Origin: Pirellulales bacterium
GTDB lineage: Bacteria; Planctomycetota; Planctomycetia; Pirellulales; Thermoguttaceae
Assembly (NCBI GenBank): GCA_020846145.1
Contig: JADLEL010000186.1
Location: 1-64,000, forward strand
Direction of reading: 5' to 3'
Length of the DNA: 64,000 bases
The notes under the pieces were generated by a model. It saw only the letters and a program-made list of their open reading frames with translations, ran no database searches and was not told the DNA's origin. Position 1 is the stretch's first letter. Each line of letters opens with the position of its first letter. Made by a program: the position numbers and the translations under genes. Shown one piece after another: positions 1 to 9,114 of this stretch.

Positions 1-125
1 AATGGGACTGTCCCCCTCGCGCCGCGGGAAGGGGACAGGTCCATGTTTTCGGCCTACCGTTTGTCCGCAAAATACGTTTTCACGCCGAAAAATGGACCAG
101 TCCCCGACCGGGGCGTGAACGCTTA
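1..125. repeat. REP-like palindrome cluster (GGGGACWG family), cut by window edge
   Basis: The sequence starts inside a repeat unit: GGGACTGTCCCCC at 4-16, then GGGGACAGGTCCAT at 31 facing ATGGACCAGTCCCC near 102-115. The two facing arms differ at one position (A versus T after GGGGAC). The same block occurs inverted at 22609-22740, and its left part recurs at 39697-39796 and 41394-41495 around the RAYT gene. Bases 126-412 up to the next gene show no further recognisable feature. Confidence 0.8.
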
Positions 126-412
126 CACGAAAACTTCGAGTCGTATGTCAGTTCTCCACAACTCTCGGTCATAACCTGCGGAAAGCAAACGGCGTTGCTT
201 TTTATCAACGTGCGGTGGCGGCGAATGTGCAACGTGCCGATCGACGTTCCGCCCGCCATGCGGCGGAATTGCCGAAAATGCCGGTTATTTAAGGCTTTTA
301 TGGCGATTTTCGCCTTCCACGGCGCAAATCGGCACCGGCTTTGCATTGGGTTCGATCACCCGGCATCAGCCCCGGGCGCAACTATTTTCCATTTTGCAAG
401 ACATTTCGAGCC

Positions 413-1921
413 ATGAACCACAACGCCCCCGTATTGCCGAATTTCCGAGAATATCCGCAATTGCTCGTCGAGCACTGGAAGTATTGGAGCTTGCCGGCGC
501 TCCTCATCGGCGCGTCGGCGGTATTTTACGCCGTGCTGAAACCGAACACCTGGGAAGCCGTGCAGACGCTCATTGTCCGCAACGAAGCCGCGAACAACGA
601 CCGCGGGCCGGGTAAGTTCGGCCAGGTCGAAGAAATGAAAACGGTTCAAGAAACCATCCTCGAACTCGTCCGCAGCCGCGGCGTGCTCGAAACCGCCATG
701 AAACAGGTCGGCCCGCCGGCCGATTGCTCGCAGCCCGATCTCTGGCCGAACGACCGCGAAGTCGAAGATTTCCGCGCGGAAGTGAAACTCGTTCCGCCCA
801 AGGGGGCCGAATTCGGCAAGACCGAGGTCTTCTATCTGGCCGTGCGCGACCGCGACCGCAGCCGCGCACTGGCCTTGAATGAGGCGATTTGCGGGCAATT
901 GCAGGCGAAATTCCGGCAACTCCGCGACGCCAAGGCCCAAAGCATGGTCGCCGAATTGACCAAAACCGTCTCCTTGGCGAAAGCCGACCTCGACGAAACG
1001 ACCGCCCAGCTCACGGCGACCGAAACGCGGATCGGCGGCGATCTGGCCGAACTCCGCGCGATGCAGGAAGTCGGCTCCGGCGACAGCGCCCTCCGCCGCA
1101 GCACGGAGGAAATCCGCGCCCAACTCCGCGAGACTCGATCGCAGCAAAAAACGCGGGAAGAACTGCTCGCGGTGCTCCGCTCCGCCCAGGAAGACCCCGG
1201 CCGTTTGCTGGCCACGCCCAACCGGCTGTTGGAATCGCAATCGGCCATCAAGCAACTCAAGGAGGGATTGGTCGCCACGCAGCTACGCACCGCCCAATTG
1301 CAAGGTTTGCGGTCGGAAGAGCATCCGCTGGTGAAATCGTCGCGGCAGGCCGAGGAGCAAGTCGGCCGCCACCTGCACGAAGAATTAACCCTGGCCATCC
1401 GCGGCCTCGAAGTCGAACTCCGCATGGATGCCGACCGCATCGAACTGCTTAACGATCAGCTTGCCGAAGCCACGTCGAGACAGGAAAAGTTGGCCGCCAT
1501 CCGCGCCACCTACGAAATCCAAGCCGCCGAGAATCGCCACCGCACGTTGCTCGTCGAGCGGGCGGAACAAAACTTGACCGAAGCCCGGGCGAGCCTCGCC
1601 GGCGCGAACGCCGCGAGTTTGATCGATGGAATCGGCCTGCCCGACACCGGTTCGCGGCCCATCGGTCCCAGCCGGACGGTTCTCGCCCTGGGCGGCATGG
1701 TCGGCGGCCTGTTCGCGGGCCTGGGCGTGTTTTTCCTCGCCCTGCCGCAAAAGAAACGCGATGAATCCATCCTCCCCGACTGCTATCGATCGCCGCGGCT
1801 TGCTCGGCCGGAAGATTATCATCCTTCCCCGAACGGCTCCCGCCGCAATGGCAAAAGCGCACCGCTCACCGTGAAGCAGGCCCTCGGAAAACTCTTTCAA
1901 TCGAAAAACTTCACGCGATAG
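413..1921 (+). CDS. Wzz/GumC-like polysaccharide chain-length determinant protein
   Basis: Inner-membrane protein of 502 residues with the architecture of exopolysaccharide co-polymerases, which set chain length together with a Wzy polymerase and outer-membrane exporter. A first membrane segment lies at about residues 25-42, a long Glu/Arg/Ala-rich probable coiled coil at about 180-400 that would be periplasmic, and a second membrane segment at about 421-443, preceded by the Pro-containing stretch RPIGPSR typical of the second helix entry. The C-terminal tail is short and basic and has no Walker motifs, so this is not a fused tyrosine kinase. The ATG at 413 is preferred over an in-frame codon at 341 because it gives a short cytoplasmic tail before the first helix; no strong ribosome site is visible. 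The gene converges on the cyclophilin gene; export partners are not in the window. Confidence 0.7.
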   Translation: MNHNAPVLPNFREYPQLLVEHWKYWSLPALLIGASAVFYAVLKPNTWEAVQTLIVRNEAANNDRGPGKFGQVEEMKTVQETILELVRSRGVLETAMKQVGPPADCSQPDLWPNDREVEDFRAEVKLVPPKGAEFGKTEVFYLAVRDRDRSRALALNEAICGQLQAKFRQLRDAKAQSMVAELTKTVSLAKADLDETTAQLTATETRIGGDLAELRAMQEVGSGDSALRRSTEEIRAQLRETRSQQKTREELLAVLRSAQEDPGRLLATPNRLLESQSAIKQLKEGLVATQLRTAQLQGLRSEEHPLVKSSRQAEEQVGRHLHEELTLAIRGLEVELRMDADRIELLNDQLAEATSRQEKLAAIRATYEIQAAENRHRTLLVERAEQNLTEARASLAGANAASLIDGIGLPDTGSRPIGPSRTVLALGGMVGGLFAGLGVFFLALPQKKRDESILPDCYRSPRLARPEDYHPSPNGSRRNGKSAPLTVKQALGKLFQSKNFTR

Positions 1922-2057
1922 ATAGCTTCCGAAAGCGATCCATGCCTCGCCGAGCCTCCCGCTCTCATCCGCAACTCCTGGTTCGGCTATCAGCTTGCGT
2001 CCCGACCATGCTTCGCATGCCCGCGGGCCGGGAGTACGGCTGCCCCTTGGGGCAAAG

Positions 2058-2723
2058 TTACTTGATTTTCTTCGCCGATTTTATCACCACCGGCGTTACC
2101 GGCGTGCAGGGGGTGTTTTCCAGATCGTGAACCTCCACGTTGGCGATCCGATCGACGATCTCCTTCCCTTGGACGACTTCGCCGAACACGCAGTAGCCAT
2201 AGCCTTCGGGCGTGCGGGCGGTGTGATCGAACGCGGGATTATCGGCGGCGTTGATGAAGAACGCGCTCGTCGCGCTGTCGCAGTTATCGGGCTCGCGGAG
2301 CATGGCCACCGTGTATCGCTCGTTTTTCAGGCGGTTATGCGCCTCGTTGCGAATCGGAACGCCCACCGGTTTGGCGGTCATCTCCTCGGTGTAGGCCCCG
2401 CCGATGATACCTTGATTCTTATAGACCTGATGGAAAATCGTCCCGTCGTAAAATCGGGATTTGACGTAAGCGAGGAAGTTTTCCACGGTCTTGGGCGACT
2501 TTTCGGCGTTCAAGCGGATCGTGATCGATCCCATCGAAGTGTCCAAGACGACTTCCGGCGGCGTTTGCGGAGCGGGAACTTTATCTGGAGAGGTCTGGTT
2601 ATCCTTTCCGGGGATGGAAGCCGGCGTTGGAGCGCCGTCCGTTCCCGATTTGCCGCATCCCCCGAAAGTTAATAAGATGGCAACGGCAAACAAACCCGCT
2701 ATCGGGGAATAATACGCACGCAT
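2058..2723 (-). CDS. Cyclophilin-type peptidyl-prolyl isomerase, predicted lipoprotein
   Basis: Predicted exported lipoprotein of 221 residues that would catalyse proline cis-trans isomerisation during folding outside the cytoplasm. The N-terminus is a hydrophobic signal ending in LTFGGC with lipid-acceptor Cys23, followed by a Pro/Ser/Lys linker and a cyclophilin domain from about residue 58 to the end. Recognisable blocks are GSITIRL, FYDGTIFHQV and the SAFFI segment. The catalytic Arg of the FHRV motif of standard cyclophilins is Gln99 here (FHQV), which may weaken activity. The start at 2723 is supported by a strong AAGGAGGC site just upstream on the minus strand. The gene is monocistronic and convergent with the chain-length gene. 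A TGCCCC-TT-GGGGCA hairpin at about 2041-2054 lies just past its stop. Confidence 0.9.
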   Translation of the reverse strand: MRAYYSPIAGLFAVAILLTFGGCGKSGTDGAPTPASIPGKDNQTSPDKVPAPQTPPEVVLDTSMGSITIRLNAEKSPKTVENFLAYVKSRFYDGTIFHQVYKNQGIIGGAYTEEMTAKPVGVPIRNEAHNRLKNERYTVAMLREPDNCDSATSAFFINAADNPAFDHTARTPEGYGYCVFGEVVQGKEIVDRIANVEVHDLENTPCTPVTPVVIKSAKKIK

Positions 2724-3102
2724 GGGAATCGCCTCCTTGCTATGAATTTGCCGACAGGTTACAGTAAATCGGAAGGGGGGGGACAACTCGGCGACGCGAC
2801 CTTGGCCGATCCCTTCGAATTGTCCTTCCAATAGCTTGTCGAGGTACTGAGGAGCGGTTCCCGGAACGCGGATTTAACCGCTCGGCTCCCCCCCGTTTCG
2901 CGTTGCCGACTATCATCCAAAGAATTGCGTTTTGATGCAATGTCGGTTTAGGAAAAATGTGGAATGACTTGATCCGCATCCCATCAAACGCACCACCCAT
3001 AAGTATGGAGTTTTCTCCACACAAAACGCCACCGGACATTTATATCCAAAGCTTGTTAGAATAGGTTATGGCGATTGTTAATTCGCATCGTGAGGCTTTG
3101 CC
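2724..3102. other. Divergent intergenic region without a gene
   Basis: This 379-bp spacer separates the minus-strand cyclophilin from the plus-strand gene at 3103, so both promoters should lie here. The only structure seen is an inverted repeat, GAGCGGTT at 2852-2859 and AACCGCTC at 2876-2883. No coding potential or clear promoter hexamers stood out. Confidence 0.5.
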
Positions 3103-4011
3103 ATGCACAGTCGAACATTTAGCACCACCGTTTGTCTGTTCTGGCTGGTGTCGATGACCTGGTTGGTTTCGCAGAAAGTGCTGCCCGCCTTGCGCATCGG
3201 CCAGCCGCCGAACTACCGCACGATCCTCGAAGCCCAAAAGCAGATTCCCGTGGTGGGGTGGCGCCTGGCTTTCAACCATCGCGAATTGGGTTGGGCGTTG
3301 ACGGAGACCAAACAGCAAGAAAACGGCATTACGGAGATCGGCAGCCGGGTGCACTTCGACGAGCTTCCGCTGGCGGAACTGACGTCGCTCATGTCCCGCG
3401 TGTTCAACCGCATGCTCGAAAACCATGCCGCGCGGCTATCTCTGGATACTCGTAGTTCGCTGTTGATCGATCCGCTGGGCAAACTCGCGCGGTTCGATTC
3501 CACGATCCACACCAACGCCATTCCCGATTCGGTGCGCATCCAGGGCGTCGTCGAAGGCTCGCAGTTGCGGATTACCATCCGTTTCAAGGAGTTCTCCAAA
3601 GAACTGAAAGATATCTATCTGCCGCAGAACGCCCTCCTCGGCGATGCCCTCTCGCCGCAATCCCAATTGCCCAACCTCTGCGAAGGGCAAACCTGGACCG
3701 TCCCCTCCTTTAGCCCCTTCCGGTCGGCCAACGCGCCCCTGGAAATTCAGATCGCCAAGGTCGAAGGCCGCGAATTGATCACCTGGAACGATGAAATCAT
3801 CGATGCCTGGATCGTGGTCTATCAACACGATCCCGGCCGGGGTTTCGTCAATAACCAAACTCCGCGAGATAAACTCTGGGTGGCCGACGACGGCCGCGTG
3901 CTCAAACAGGAAGCCACCATCTTCGATTCCAGCATGACCTTCACGCGAATGACCGACCGGGAAGCCCGGAAGCTCGCGCGGGAGGTGCAAAGCGAGGAAG
4001 GGGAGGAGTGA
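3103..4011 (+). CDS. Conserved-type membrane-anchored protein of unknown function, first gene of an ABC cluster
   Basis: Protein of 302 residues that I cannot assign to a named family. One hydrophobic segment at about residues 8-26 could be a signal anchor; the rest is soluble and mixed alpha/beta and would face the periplasm. A block around LIDPLGKLARFDSTI followed by beta-rich sequence gives the impression of a repeated lipoprotein- or outer-membrane-type sandwich, but this is only an impression. The C-terminus is highly acidic (EEGEE). The gene sits 116 bp upstream of an ABC ATPase and its permease on the same strand, so a role as an accessory component of that exporter is plausible. Start ATG 3103 is chosen because it gives the intact N-terminal helix. 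Confidence 0.6.
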   Translation: MHSRTFSTTVCLFWLVSMTWLVSQKVLPALRIGQPPNYRTILEAQKQIPVVGWRLAFNHRELGWALTETKQQENGITEIGSRVHFDELPLAELTSLMSRVFNRMLENHAARLSLDTRSSLLIDPLGKLARFDSTIHTNAIPDSVRIQGVVEGSQLRITIRFKEFSKELKDIYLPQNALLGDALSPQSQLPNLCEGQTWTVPSFSPFRSANAPLEIQIAKVEGRELITWNDEIIDAWIVVYQHDPGRGFVNNQTPRDKLWVADDGRVLKQEATIFDSSMTFTRMTDREARKLAREVQSEEGEE

Positions 4012-4118
4012 TGAAGTATGAAGGATGAAGTATGAAGGATGAATGGTCGGTAGGCAGGAAAAATCACGCACAACTCTCCACTCTCCACTCTCCACTCTCC
4101 ACTCTCCACTGCCTACCG
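4012..4118. repeat. Two tandem heptamer tracts flanking an inverted repeat
   Basis: Directly after the stop codon at 4009-4011 come five 7-bp units alternating TGAAGTA and TGAAGGA (4012-4046, the last unit degenerate). Further on are five perfect copies of CTCTCCA at 4074-4108. CGGTAGGCAG at 4048-4057 pairs with CTGCCTACCG at 4109-4118. The second tract ends 19 bp before the start codon of the ABC ATPase gene and occupies the place where a ribosome site would be expected. Confidence 0.9.
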
Positions 4119-4127
4119 CCTACTTTT

Positions 4128-4880
4128 ATGATCGAATTCCACAATATCACCCGCTCCTATGGCCGCAAACTTGCCCTGAACGGGCTGGAGTTGACGGTCA
4201 AAGCGGGTGAATTGTTCGCTTTGTTAGGCCCCAACGGCGCCGGCAAAACCACGGCCATCAAACTCCTCACGGGGCTTTTGCGGCCCGATTCGGGCGGCGT
4301 TACGGTGTGCGGCCACGATTTGACGCACGACGGCCGCAACGCCGCCCAGGCGATGGGCTATGTGCCCGATGAGCCGTTTCTCTACGACAAACTTTCCGGC
4401 CGGGAATTTTTGCAGTTCGCCGCGGAAATCCGCGGCTTGAAGGTCGCGGATGCGGCGGATGCCATCGAGCGGGAAACCAAAAATTTCGAAATGGCCGAGT
4501 TTCTCGATTCCCTGATCGAAACCTACTCGCACGGCATGAGGCAGCGGCTGGCCTTCGCCTCCGCGCTCTTGCACGCGCCGCGGGTGCTGGTGATCGATGA
4601 ACCGATGGTCGGCTTGGACCCCCGCAGCGTGCGGATGGTCAAGGATTTGCTCCGCCGGCACGCCGCCGCGGGAATGACGATTTTCATGTCCACCCACACC
4701 TTGGCCATGGCCGAGGAAATCGCCGACCGCATCGGCATCCTCGACGGCGGCCGCCTCCAATTTCTCGGCACGCTCTCCGAACTCCAACGAGAACTCTCCT
4801 CCCATCACGCTTCCTTGGAAGCCTTGTTTTTGCAGCTTACCGAGGGCGAAGAAGAGGAGCAGAAGAAGGAAGAAGGATGA
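4128..4880 (+). CDS. ABC-2 type exporter, ATP-binding subunit
   Basis: Cytoplasmic ATPase of 250 residues that would energise the membrane permease encoded downstream. It has a Walker A motif GPNGAGKTT at residues 34-42, a signature YSHGMRQR near residue 134-141 (the SHGM form usual in ABC-2 exporters instead of LSGGQ), Walker B LVIDEP followed by MVGLDP, and a switch His in MSTHT. The substrate is unknown. ATG 4128 is chosen because the family begins with the (M)IEFHNITRSYG strand; an in-frame start at 4032 would translate the heptamer tract. No Shine-Dalgarno sequence is visible before it. It forms a unit with the unknown protein at 3103 and the permease at 5056, although the spacers are unusually long and repetitive. 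Confidence 0.9.
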   Translation: MIEFHNITRSYGRKLALNGLELTVKAGELFALLGPNGAGKTTAIKLLTGLLRPDSGGVTVCGHDLTHDGRNAAQAMGYVPDEPFLYDKLSGREFLQFAAEIRGLKVADAADAIERETKNFEMAEFLDSLIETYSHGMRQRLAFASALLHAPRVLVIDEPMVGLDPRSVRMVKDLLRRHAAAGMTIFMSTHTLAMAEEIADRIGILDGGRLQFLGTLSELQRELSSHHASLEALFLQLTEGEEEEQKKEEG

Positions 4881-4919
4881 ATGGTTTTAGGTCTTCGGTC
4901 TGTAAAGCGCTAACACCTG

Positions 4920-5052
4920 AAATCCAAGATTTAAAATCCAAGATCCAAAACTTAAGACCCAAGACCCAAGACCAAAAACCTAAGACCCAAAACCCAAAAC
5001 CCAAGACCGAAGACCCAAGACCTAAGACCCAATACCCAAGACCCATTCTCCA
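4920..5052. repeat. Nineteen-unit degenerate heptamer array upstream of the ABC permease
   Basis: From 4920 to 5052 the DNA can be divided into nineteen consecutive 7-bp units without a single phase slip. The consensus is ARAYCCA (most often AGACCCA, also AAATCCA, AAACCCA, AGACCTA). The array ends 3 bp before the start codon at 5056, so it occupies the whole translation initiation region. A reading frame through it exists only because the units lack in-frame stops. Confidence 0.95.
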
Positions 5053-5055
5053 ACC

Positions 5056-6825
5056 ATGAGCACCGCTTCCGCCGCATTGCCGAACCGCGAGATCCCCTCC
5101 TTCGAGGAAGAGGCGTCGGCGTTTTGGCGTTTGCGGCTGCGGATCGCGAAGACGCTGGTTCGCCAGACTTTCGCGCAAGCGCGCTTCCGCGCGGCGTTGA
5201 TTATCGTGTTGAGCCTGGTCTTGTGGTGCGGATTGTTCTGGCTCTTCCACGACGGCTTCCAGTACCTCCGCGCGGAGATTAAGCATCGCGAAACCCACGA
5301 TCAGTTGGTGCAAGCCATTTTCTCCGCGTTTTTCGCCGCCTTGCTGATCATGCTCGTGTTTTCGGCGGGCATCATCCTCTACGGATCGTTGTTCCGTTCG
5401 CCGGAAACCGCCTTTTTGCTCGCGCTGCCCGCCCGAACCGAACAGGTCTTCCTGCATAAATTTCAGGAAGCCGTGCTCTTCAGCAGTTGGGGATTCCTGC
5501 TGTTGGGCAGCCCGCTCTTGCTGGCTTACGGAATCGTCGCCCAGGCGCCTTGGTATTTTTACGCGTTGCTCGCGCCCTATCTGACGGCTTTCGTCTATAT
5601 TCCCGCGGGCCTGGGGGCGATCCTTTGCCTGTTGATCGTTTACTATCTGCCGAATAATCGCGGCGGGGCGCTGGCCTCGTTCGCCGCCCTTTTGCTGATC
5701 GGCGGAGGGTGGTATGCCTGGTCGCTGACGCGGGGACCGGAAAGCAATTTGCTCACGCCCACCTGGTTCATGGACCTGATGGGACGCTTGCAGCTCACCG
5801 AGCAGCGGCTCCTGCCGAACTGGTGGTTGAGCGCCGGTTTGATCGAAACCGCCCGCGACGAATGGAGCGAGGGATTATTGTTCTTGGTGGTGATGATCGC
5901 CAATGCGCTCTTTTGCCGGCAGATGGCCGTCTGGACGGCGGGCGGATTTTTCCGAGCCGCCTACAGCGCGTTGTGCGGCTGCGGCATGAAGCGCAAACGC
6001 GCGCGGCCGGCGCTCGTCGATCGCACGATCTTGAACGGCCTTTTCTTCTTCCCCAAGCCGATGCGCCTCTTGATGGTCAAAGACCTCCGCCTCTTCCGCC
6101 GCGATCCCATGCAATGGTCGCAATCGCTCATTTTCGTGGGATTGCTGGCGCTTTATTTTCTCAATCTGCGGCGTTTCAATTACGACGTGTTGTACATCGG
6201 CTGGGTGAACATGGTCAGCTTTCTGAACCTCTCGGTGGTCGGCTTGCTGATGTCCACCTTCACTACCCGCTTCGTGTATCCCATGCTGAGCCTCGAAGCG
6301 CAGCGATTCTGGCTGCTGGGACTTTCGCCGCTGCGGCGCGCGACGATCCTCTGGAGCAAATTCTTCTTCGCCGCCGGCGGCGCGATCCTGCCCTGTTCGA
6401 GCCTGATCCTCCTGAGCGACGCGATGCTCGACATCTCGCTCTTCACGATGGCCAGCCACCAGCTCACGTGTTTGCTGCTGTGCGCGGGGCTGGCGGGCAT
6501 CTCCGTGGGATTGGGCGCCGCGCTGCCGAACCTCCGCGAACAGTCGCCTTCCCGAATTGCCGCCGGCTTCGGGGGCACGCTGTGCCTCGTGGTCAGCACG
6601 CTTTACATCCTCGTGGTGGTGCTGTTCACCGCCCTGCCCACCCATTTTCTCCTCGCCGCCGAAGCGGCTTACGGCGGCCAATACCTCGAAGAACATCAAT
6701 CCTTGCACTTCTACCTCAAGTTGTGGATGACCGCCGGCACCTTGGGCAGCATCGCTTTAGGCATCCTCGCCACGGCCCTCCCTTTGGCGATCGGCTTCCG
6801 CGCGTTCCGCCGCATGGAGTTTTAG
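5056..6825 (+). CDS. ABC-2 type exporter, membrane permease subunit
   Basis: Integral membrane protein of 589 residues with about ten hydrophobic segments, the probable permease partner of the ATPase at 4128. The first is LIIVLSLVLWCGLFWLF at about residues 45-61; others follow at about 95-117, 139-165, 170-197 and 205-222, a second group at about 355-430 and 450-495, and the last two at about 510-530 and 560-580. A cytoplasmic loop with MRLLMVKDLRLFRRDP (about 335-350) resembles the coupling region of ABC-2 permeases. The start at 5056 follows the heptamer array directly and lacks an evident ribosome site. The TAG stop at 6823-6825 is itself the beginning of a TAGGGGA, GAGGGGA heptamer pair. 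Substrate unknown. Confidence 0.8.
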   Translation: MSTASAALPNREIPSFEEEASAFWRLRLRIAKTLVRQTFAQARFRAALIIVLSLVLWCGLFWLFHDGFQYLRAEIKHRETHDQLVQAIFSAFFAALLIMLVFSAGIILYGSLFRSPETAFLLALPARTEQVFLHKFQEAVLFSSWGFLLLGSPLLLAYGIVAQAPWYFYALLAPYLTAFVYIPAGLGAILCLLIVYYLPNNRGGALASFAALLLIGGGWYAWSLTRGPESNLLTPTWFMDLMGRLQLTEQRLLPNWWLSAGLIETARDEWSEGLLFLVVMIANALFCRQMAVWTAGGFFRAAYSALCGCGMKRKRARPALVDRTILNGLFFFPKPMRLLMVKDLRLFRRDPMQWSQSLIFVGLLALYFLNLRRFNYDVLYIGWVNMVSFLNLSVVGLLMSTFTTRFVYPMLSLEAQRFWLLGLSPLRRATILWSKFFFAAGGAILPCSSLILLSDAMLDISLFTMASHQLTCLLLCAGLAGISVGLGAALPNLREQSPSRIAAGFGGTLCLVVSTLYILVVVLFTALPTHFLLAAEAAYGGQYLEEHQSLHFYLKLWMTAGTLGSIALGILATALPLAIGFRAFRRMEF

Positions 6826-6859
6826 GGGAGAGGGGAGAGTTTAGATCCGCGTCCAGTTT

Positions 6860-6883
6860 AGCCCCCGCGTCCTCGCGGGGGCT
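6860..6883. terminator. Perfect 10-bp hairpin with TCCT loop between convergent genes
   Basis: AGCCCCCGCG and CGCGGGGGCT form a perfect stem around a TCCT loop. It is the only strong hairpin in the junction between the ABC permease (+) and the EamA gene (-), so it may stop transcription from both sides, although no T-run follows. The same TCCT loop occurs in the hairpin at 12530, so it may instead be a REP-like repeat. Confidence 0.5.
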
Positions 6884-6915
6884 GTAGCGGTAGCGCCGAT
6901 TAACGAATCGCCGCG

Positions 6916-7842
6916 TCACAACATCAGCATCGACACGCCCAGCACCGAGATCACCGCGCCGATCGCCGCCCGCGGACTGACTTTCTCCTTGTAAAGCAAG
7001 ATCACGAACGGCAAGATCAGCACCGGCGTGGTGCCGATGATCGTGGTAACGACGCCCGGCGTGCATAAGGCGAACGCTTTCATATTCAACGCCACGCCGA
7101 GAAACGGCCCCACGAAAGAGCCGAAAATCGTGATTGCCAGCGCCCGGCGATGAAGCGTGGACCTGCCGATCTGCCGCCAGCGCCTCGCGATCGTGAGCAT
7201 GGGACAATAAAAAATCAAGGCGCCGAGGACGCGAATGAGCGTGGCGCCAAAGGGATCCACGCCGCCGTGAAGTCCGTTGCCGCGGACTCCTTGCGTCGAA
7301 AAGACGTTTCCCGCGGCGGCGAACAATGCCGCTCCCAGCGCCAACGCTACGCCCCAGGCGAAATCTTTGCGGTGGTGCATTTCCTTGGGCGATTCGGGCT
7401 GTTCGAGCACTACCCATACGACGCCGGCGAGCGTTACCGCCATCGCCAGCCAATTTTTTCCTCCCAGCGAATCGCCCAGGCGCCAATGCGCGAAGATCGC
7501 CGTCAAGGGCGGCGTGATCGACTGCAACAAGAGCGTCAATCGCGGGCCGATGATCAAAAACGCCTTGAAGACGCAGAGGTCGGCCAGAAAAAAACCGAAA
7601 AAACCCGAAATCAGCAGAATGATCCATCGTTCGGCGCTCGCATCGACCGGCAGCCATTGCCCGTAAAAGATTCTGCCGCAAACCATCAGCATCAGCATTG
7701 CAATCAGCAGGCGGTTGAAACTCACCGCCACGGCCCCGATCTGCCGGCCCGCCGAGGTCCAGGCCAAAGCCGAGAGCGTCCACAACAGCGCCGTCGCCAT
7801 CGCCGACAATTCGCCGAGATGCGTCTGAAAGAACGGAATCAT
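6916..7842 (-). CDS. EamA/DMT-family transporter
   Basis: Ten-helix inner-membrane transporter of 308 residues made of two EamA repeats, roughly residues 10-140 and 165-305. The second repeat contains the usual TPVLILPFVILLYKEKVS element, where a conserved charged pair follows a proline-rich helix, and the first the equivalent ITPPLTAIFAHWRLGDS. The family exports or imports small metabolites such as amino acids or nucleosides; the substrate cannot be told from sequence. The start at 7842 is next to a divergent gene at 7925, leaving an 82-bp AT-richer spacer for both promoters. No partner genes. Confidence 0.88.
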   Translation of the reverse strand: MIPFFQTHLGELSAMATALLWTLSALAWTSAGRQIGAVAVSFNRLLIAMLMLMVCGRIFYGQWLPVDASAERWIILLISGFFGFFLADLCVFKAFLIIGPRLTLLLQSITPPLTAIFAHWRLGDSLGGKNWLAMAVTLAGVVWVVLEQPESPKEMHHRKDFAWGVALALGAALFAAAGNVFSTQGVRGNGLHGGVDPFGATLIRVLGALIFYCPMLTIARRWRQIGRSTLHRRALAITIFGSFVGPFLGVALNMKAFALCTPGVVTTIIGTTPVLILPFVILLYKEKVSPRAAIGAVISVLGVSMLML

Positions 7843-7924
7843 GAATATAATGCCAGGGGTATTTCATTGGCGGGAATCAATCATTATACTAAAGTTTCCC
7901 TCGATCGAGAAAGGGCATCCGCGC

Positions 7925-9109
7925 ATGAACGTCACCCTCGACTACGATTTCCTCGCGCCGCAAAAAATCGTCTTCGGTTGGGGACGGCGGCGCGAAATCG
8001 GCAGCTTGGCGCGTTCGCTCGGGCGTCGGGCGTTTCTCGTCTCCGGCTTGCCGGAACATCTCGGAAAACCGATTATTGCCGAAATCGAAGGTCTTCTGCG
8101 GGCGGAAGCAATCGAGGTTGCGCCAATCGCCACGCTTTCGCACGAGCCGGAAGTGGCCGACGTCGATTGCGCGGCCGTGCAGCTCCGCGCGCTTGGCGCC
8201 GGCGAAGGCGATTTCCTGCTCGCGCTCGGCGGCGGCGCGGCCATCGATCTGGCCAAGGCCGCGGCCGCGATGGCGACCAACGATCAAAGCCCGACCATTA
8301 AGGATTATTTGGAAAACGTGGGCCGCGATCTGAAAATCGTTTGCGATCCCCTGCCGGTCTTGGCCGTGCCCACCACGGCGGGAACGGGCGCGGAAGCCAC
8401 GAAAAATGCCGTCATTTCCGCGTACGATCCGCCCTTCAAGAAAAGCGTCCGCGATGACCGCCTCATGCCGCGGATCGCGCTTATCGATCCGGAGTTGACG
8501 GTCAGCGTTCCGCCGGAGGTTACGGCCGCGGGGGGCATGGACGCCATTACGCAACTCATCGAGAGTTTCCTTTCCCGCAAAGCAAAGCCGATCCCGCAAG
8601 CGCTGGCCGTTCAAGGATTGAAATTGGCGATGCCCTCCCTGGGAAAAGCGGTCGAGAATCCGTCTTCGCGTCTCGCCCGGGGAGCCATGTCGCACGCGGC
8701 GCTACTCTCCGGCATGGCCCTAACCAACTCGGGCTTGGGGATGGCGCACGGCGTGGCCGCCGCGCTGGGCATCCATTGCCGCGTGCCGCATGGCGTGGCC
8801 TGCGCGCTAATGTTGCCGGTCGCGCTAGAAGCGAATCGTGAAATTTGCCAATTCGAAATTGCCAAACTGTGCCACGTGATTTTCGGGCGGAAAGTTCCGG
8901 CGAGAGCCGGTGAAGCCGTGGATTTCTTCATTGAAAAAATCGAGTCGCTTTGTTGCCGCGTGAAAACGCCGCGACGGCTCTCGCAAATCGGCGTCCGCCG
9001 GGAGCAAATTCCCGATCTGGTAAAAAGCTCCCGCGGCAGCAGCATGAACGGAAATCCGCGGGAACTTTCGGACCAGGAATTGACGGACATATTGGAAGGA
9101 ATATTTTAA
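7925..9109 (+). CDS. Iron-containing alcohol dehydrogenase family protein
   Basis: Cytoplasmic NAD(P)-dependent dehydrogenase of 394 residues of the group III (iron-containing) family, acting on an unknown alcohol or sugar-derived aldehyde. Seen in sequence: nucleotide-binding GGGAAIDLAKA at about residues 101-111, the TTAGTGAEATKNAV block, metal ligand Asp206 in GGMDAITQ, and two His in GMAHGVAAAL and VPHGVAC. The first His ligand of the usual DxxxH motif is Gln210 here, a variant also known in some family members. The ATG at 7925 is preferred to one at 7841 because the protein then begins with the typical strand DYDFLAPQKIVFGWG. The stop lies 5 bp before the PfkB kinase gene, so the two are very likely cotranscribed and act on one substrate route. 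Confidence 0.88.
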   Translation: MNVTLDYDFLAPQKIVFGWGRRREIGSLARSLGRRAFLVSGLPEHLGKPIIAEIEGLLRAEAIEVAPIATLSHEPEVADVDCAAVQLRALGAGEGDFLLALGGGAAIDLAKAAAAMATNDQSPTIKDYLENVGRDLKIVCDPLPVLAVPTTAGTGAEATKNAVISAYDPPFKKSVRDDRLMPRIALIDPELTVSVPPEVTAAGGMDAITQLIESFLSRKAKPIPQALAVQGLKLAMPSLGKAVENPSSRLARGAMSHAALLSGMALTNSGLGMAHGVAAALGIHCRVPHGVACALMLPVALEANREICQFEIAKLCHVIFGRKVPARAGEAVDFFIEKIESLCCRVKTPRRLSQIGVRREQIPDLVKSSRGSSMNGNPRELSDQELTDILEGIF

Positions 9110-9114
9110 CCGCC

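Noticed and set aside
4920..5052. CRISPR-like array
   Set aside because: The units are 7 bp and contiguous, with no spacers and no cas genes nearby.
4877..5059. Lys/Pro/Gln-rich 60-codon frame
   Set aside because: It is only the translation of the heptamer array; the true next gene starts at 5056 in another phase.
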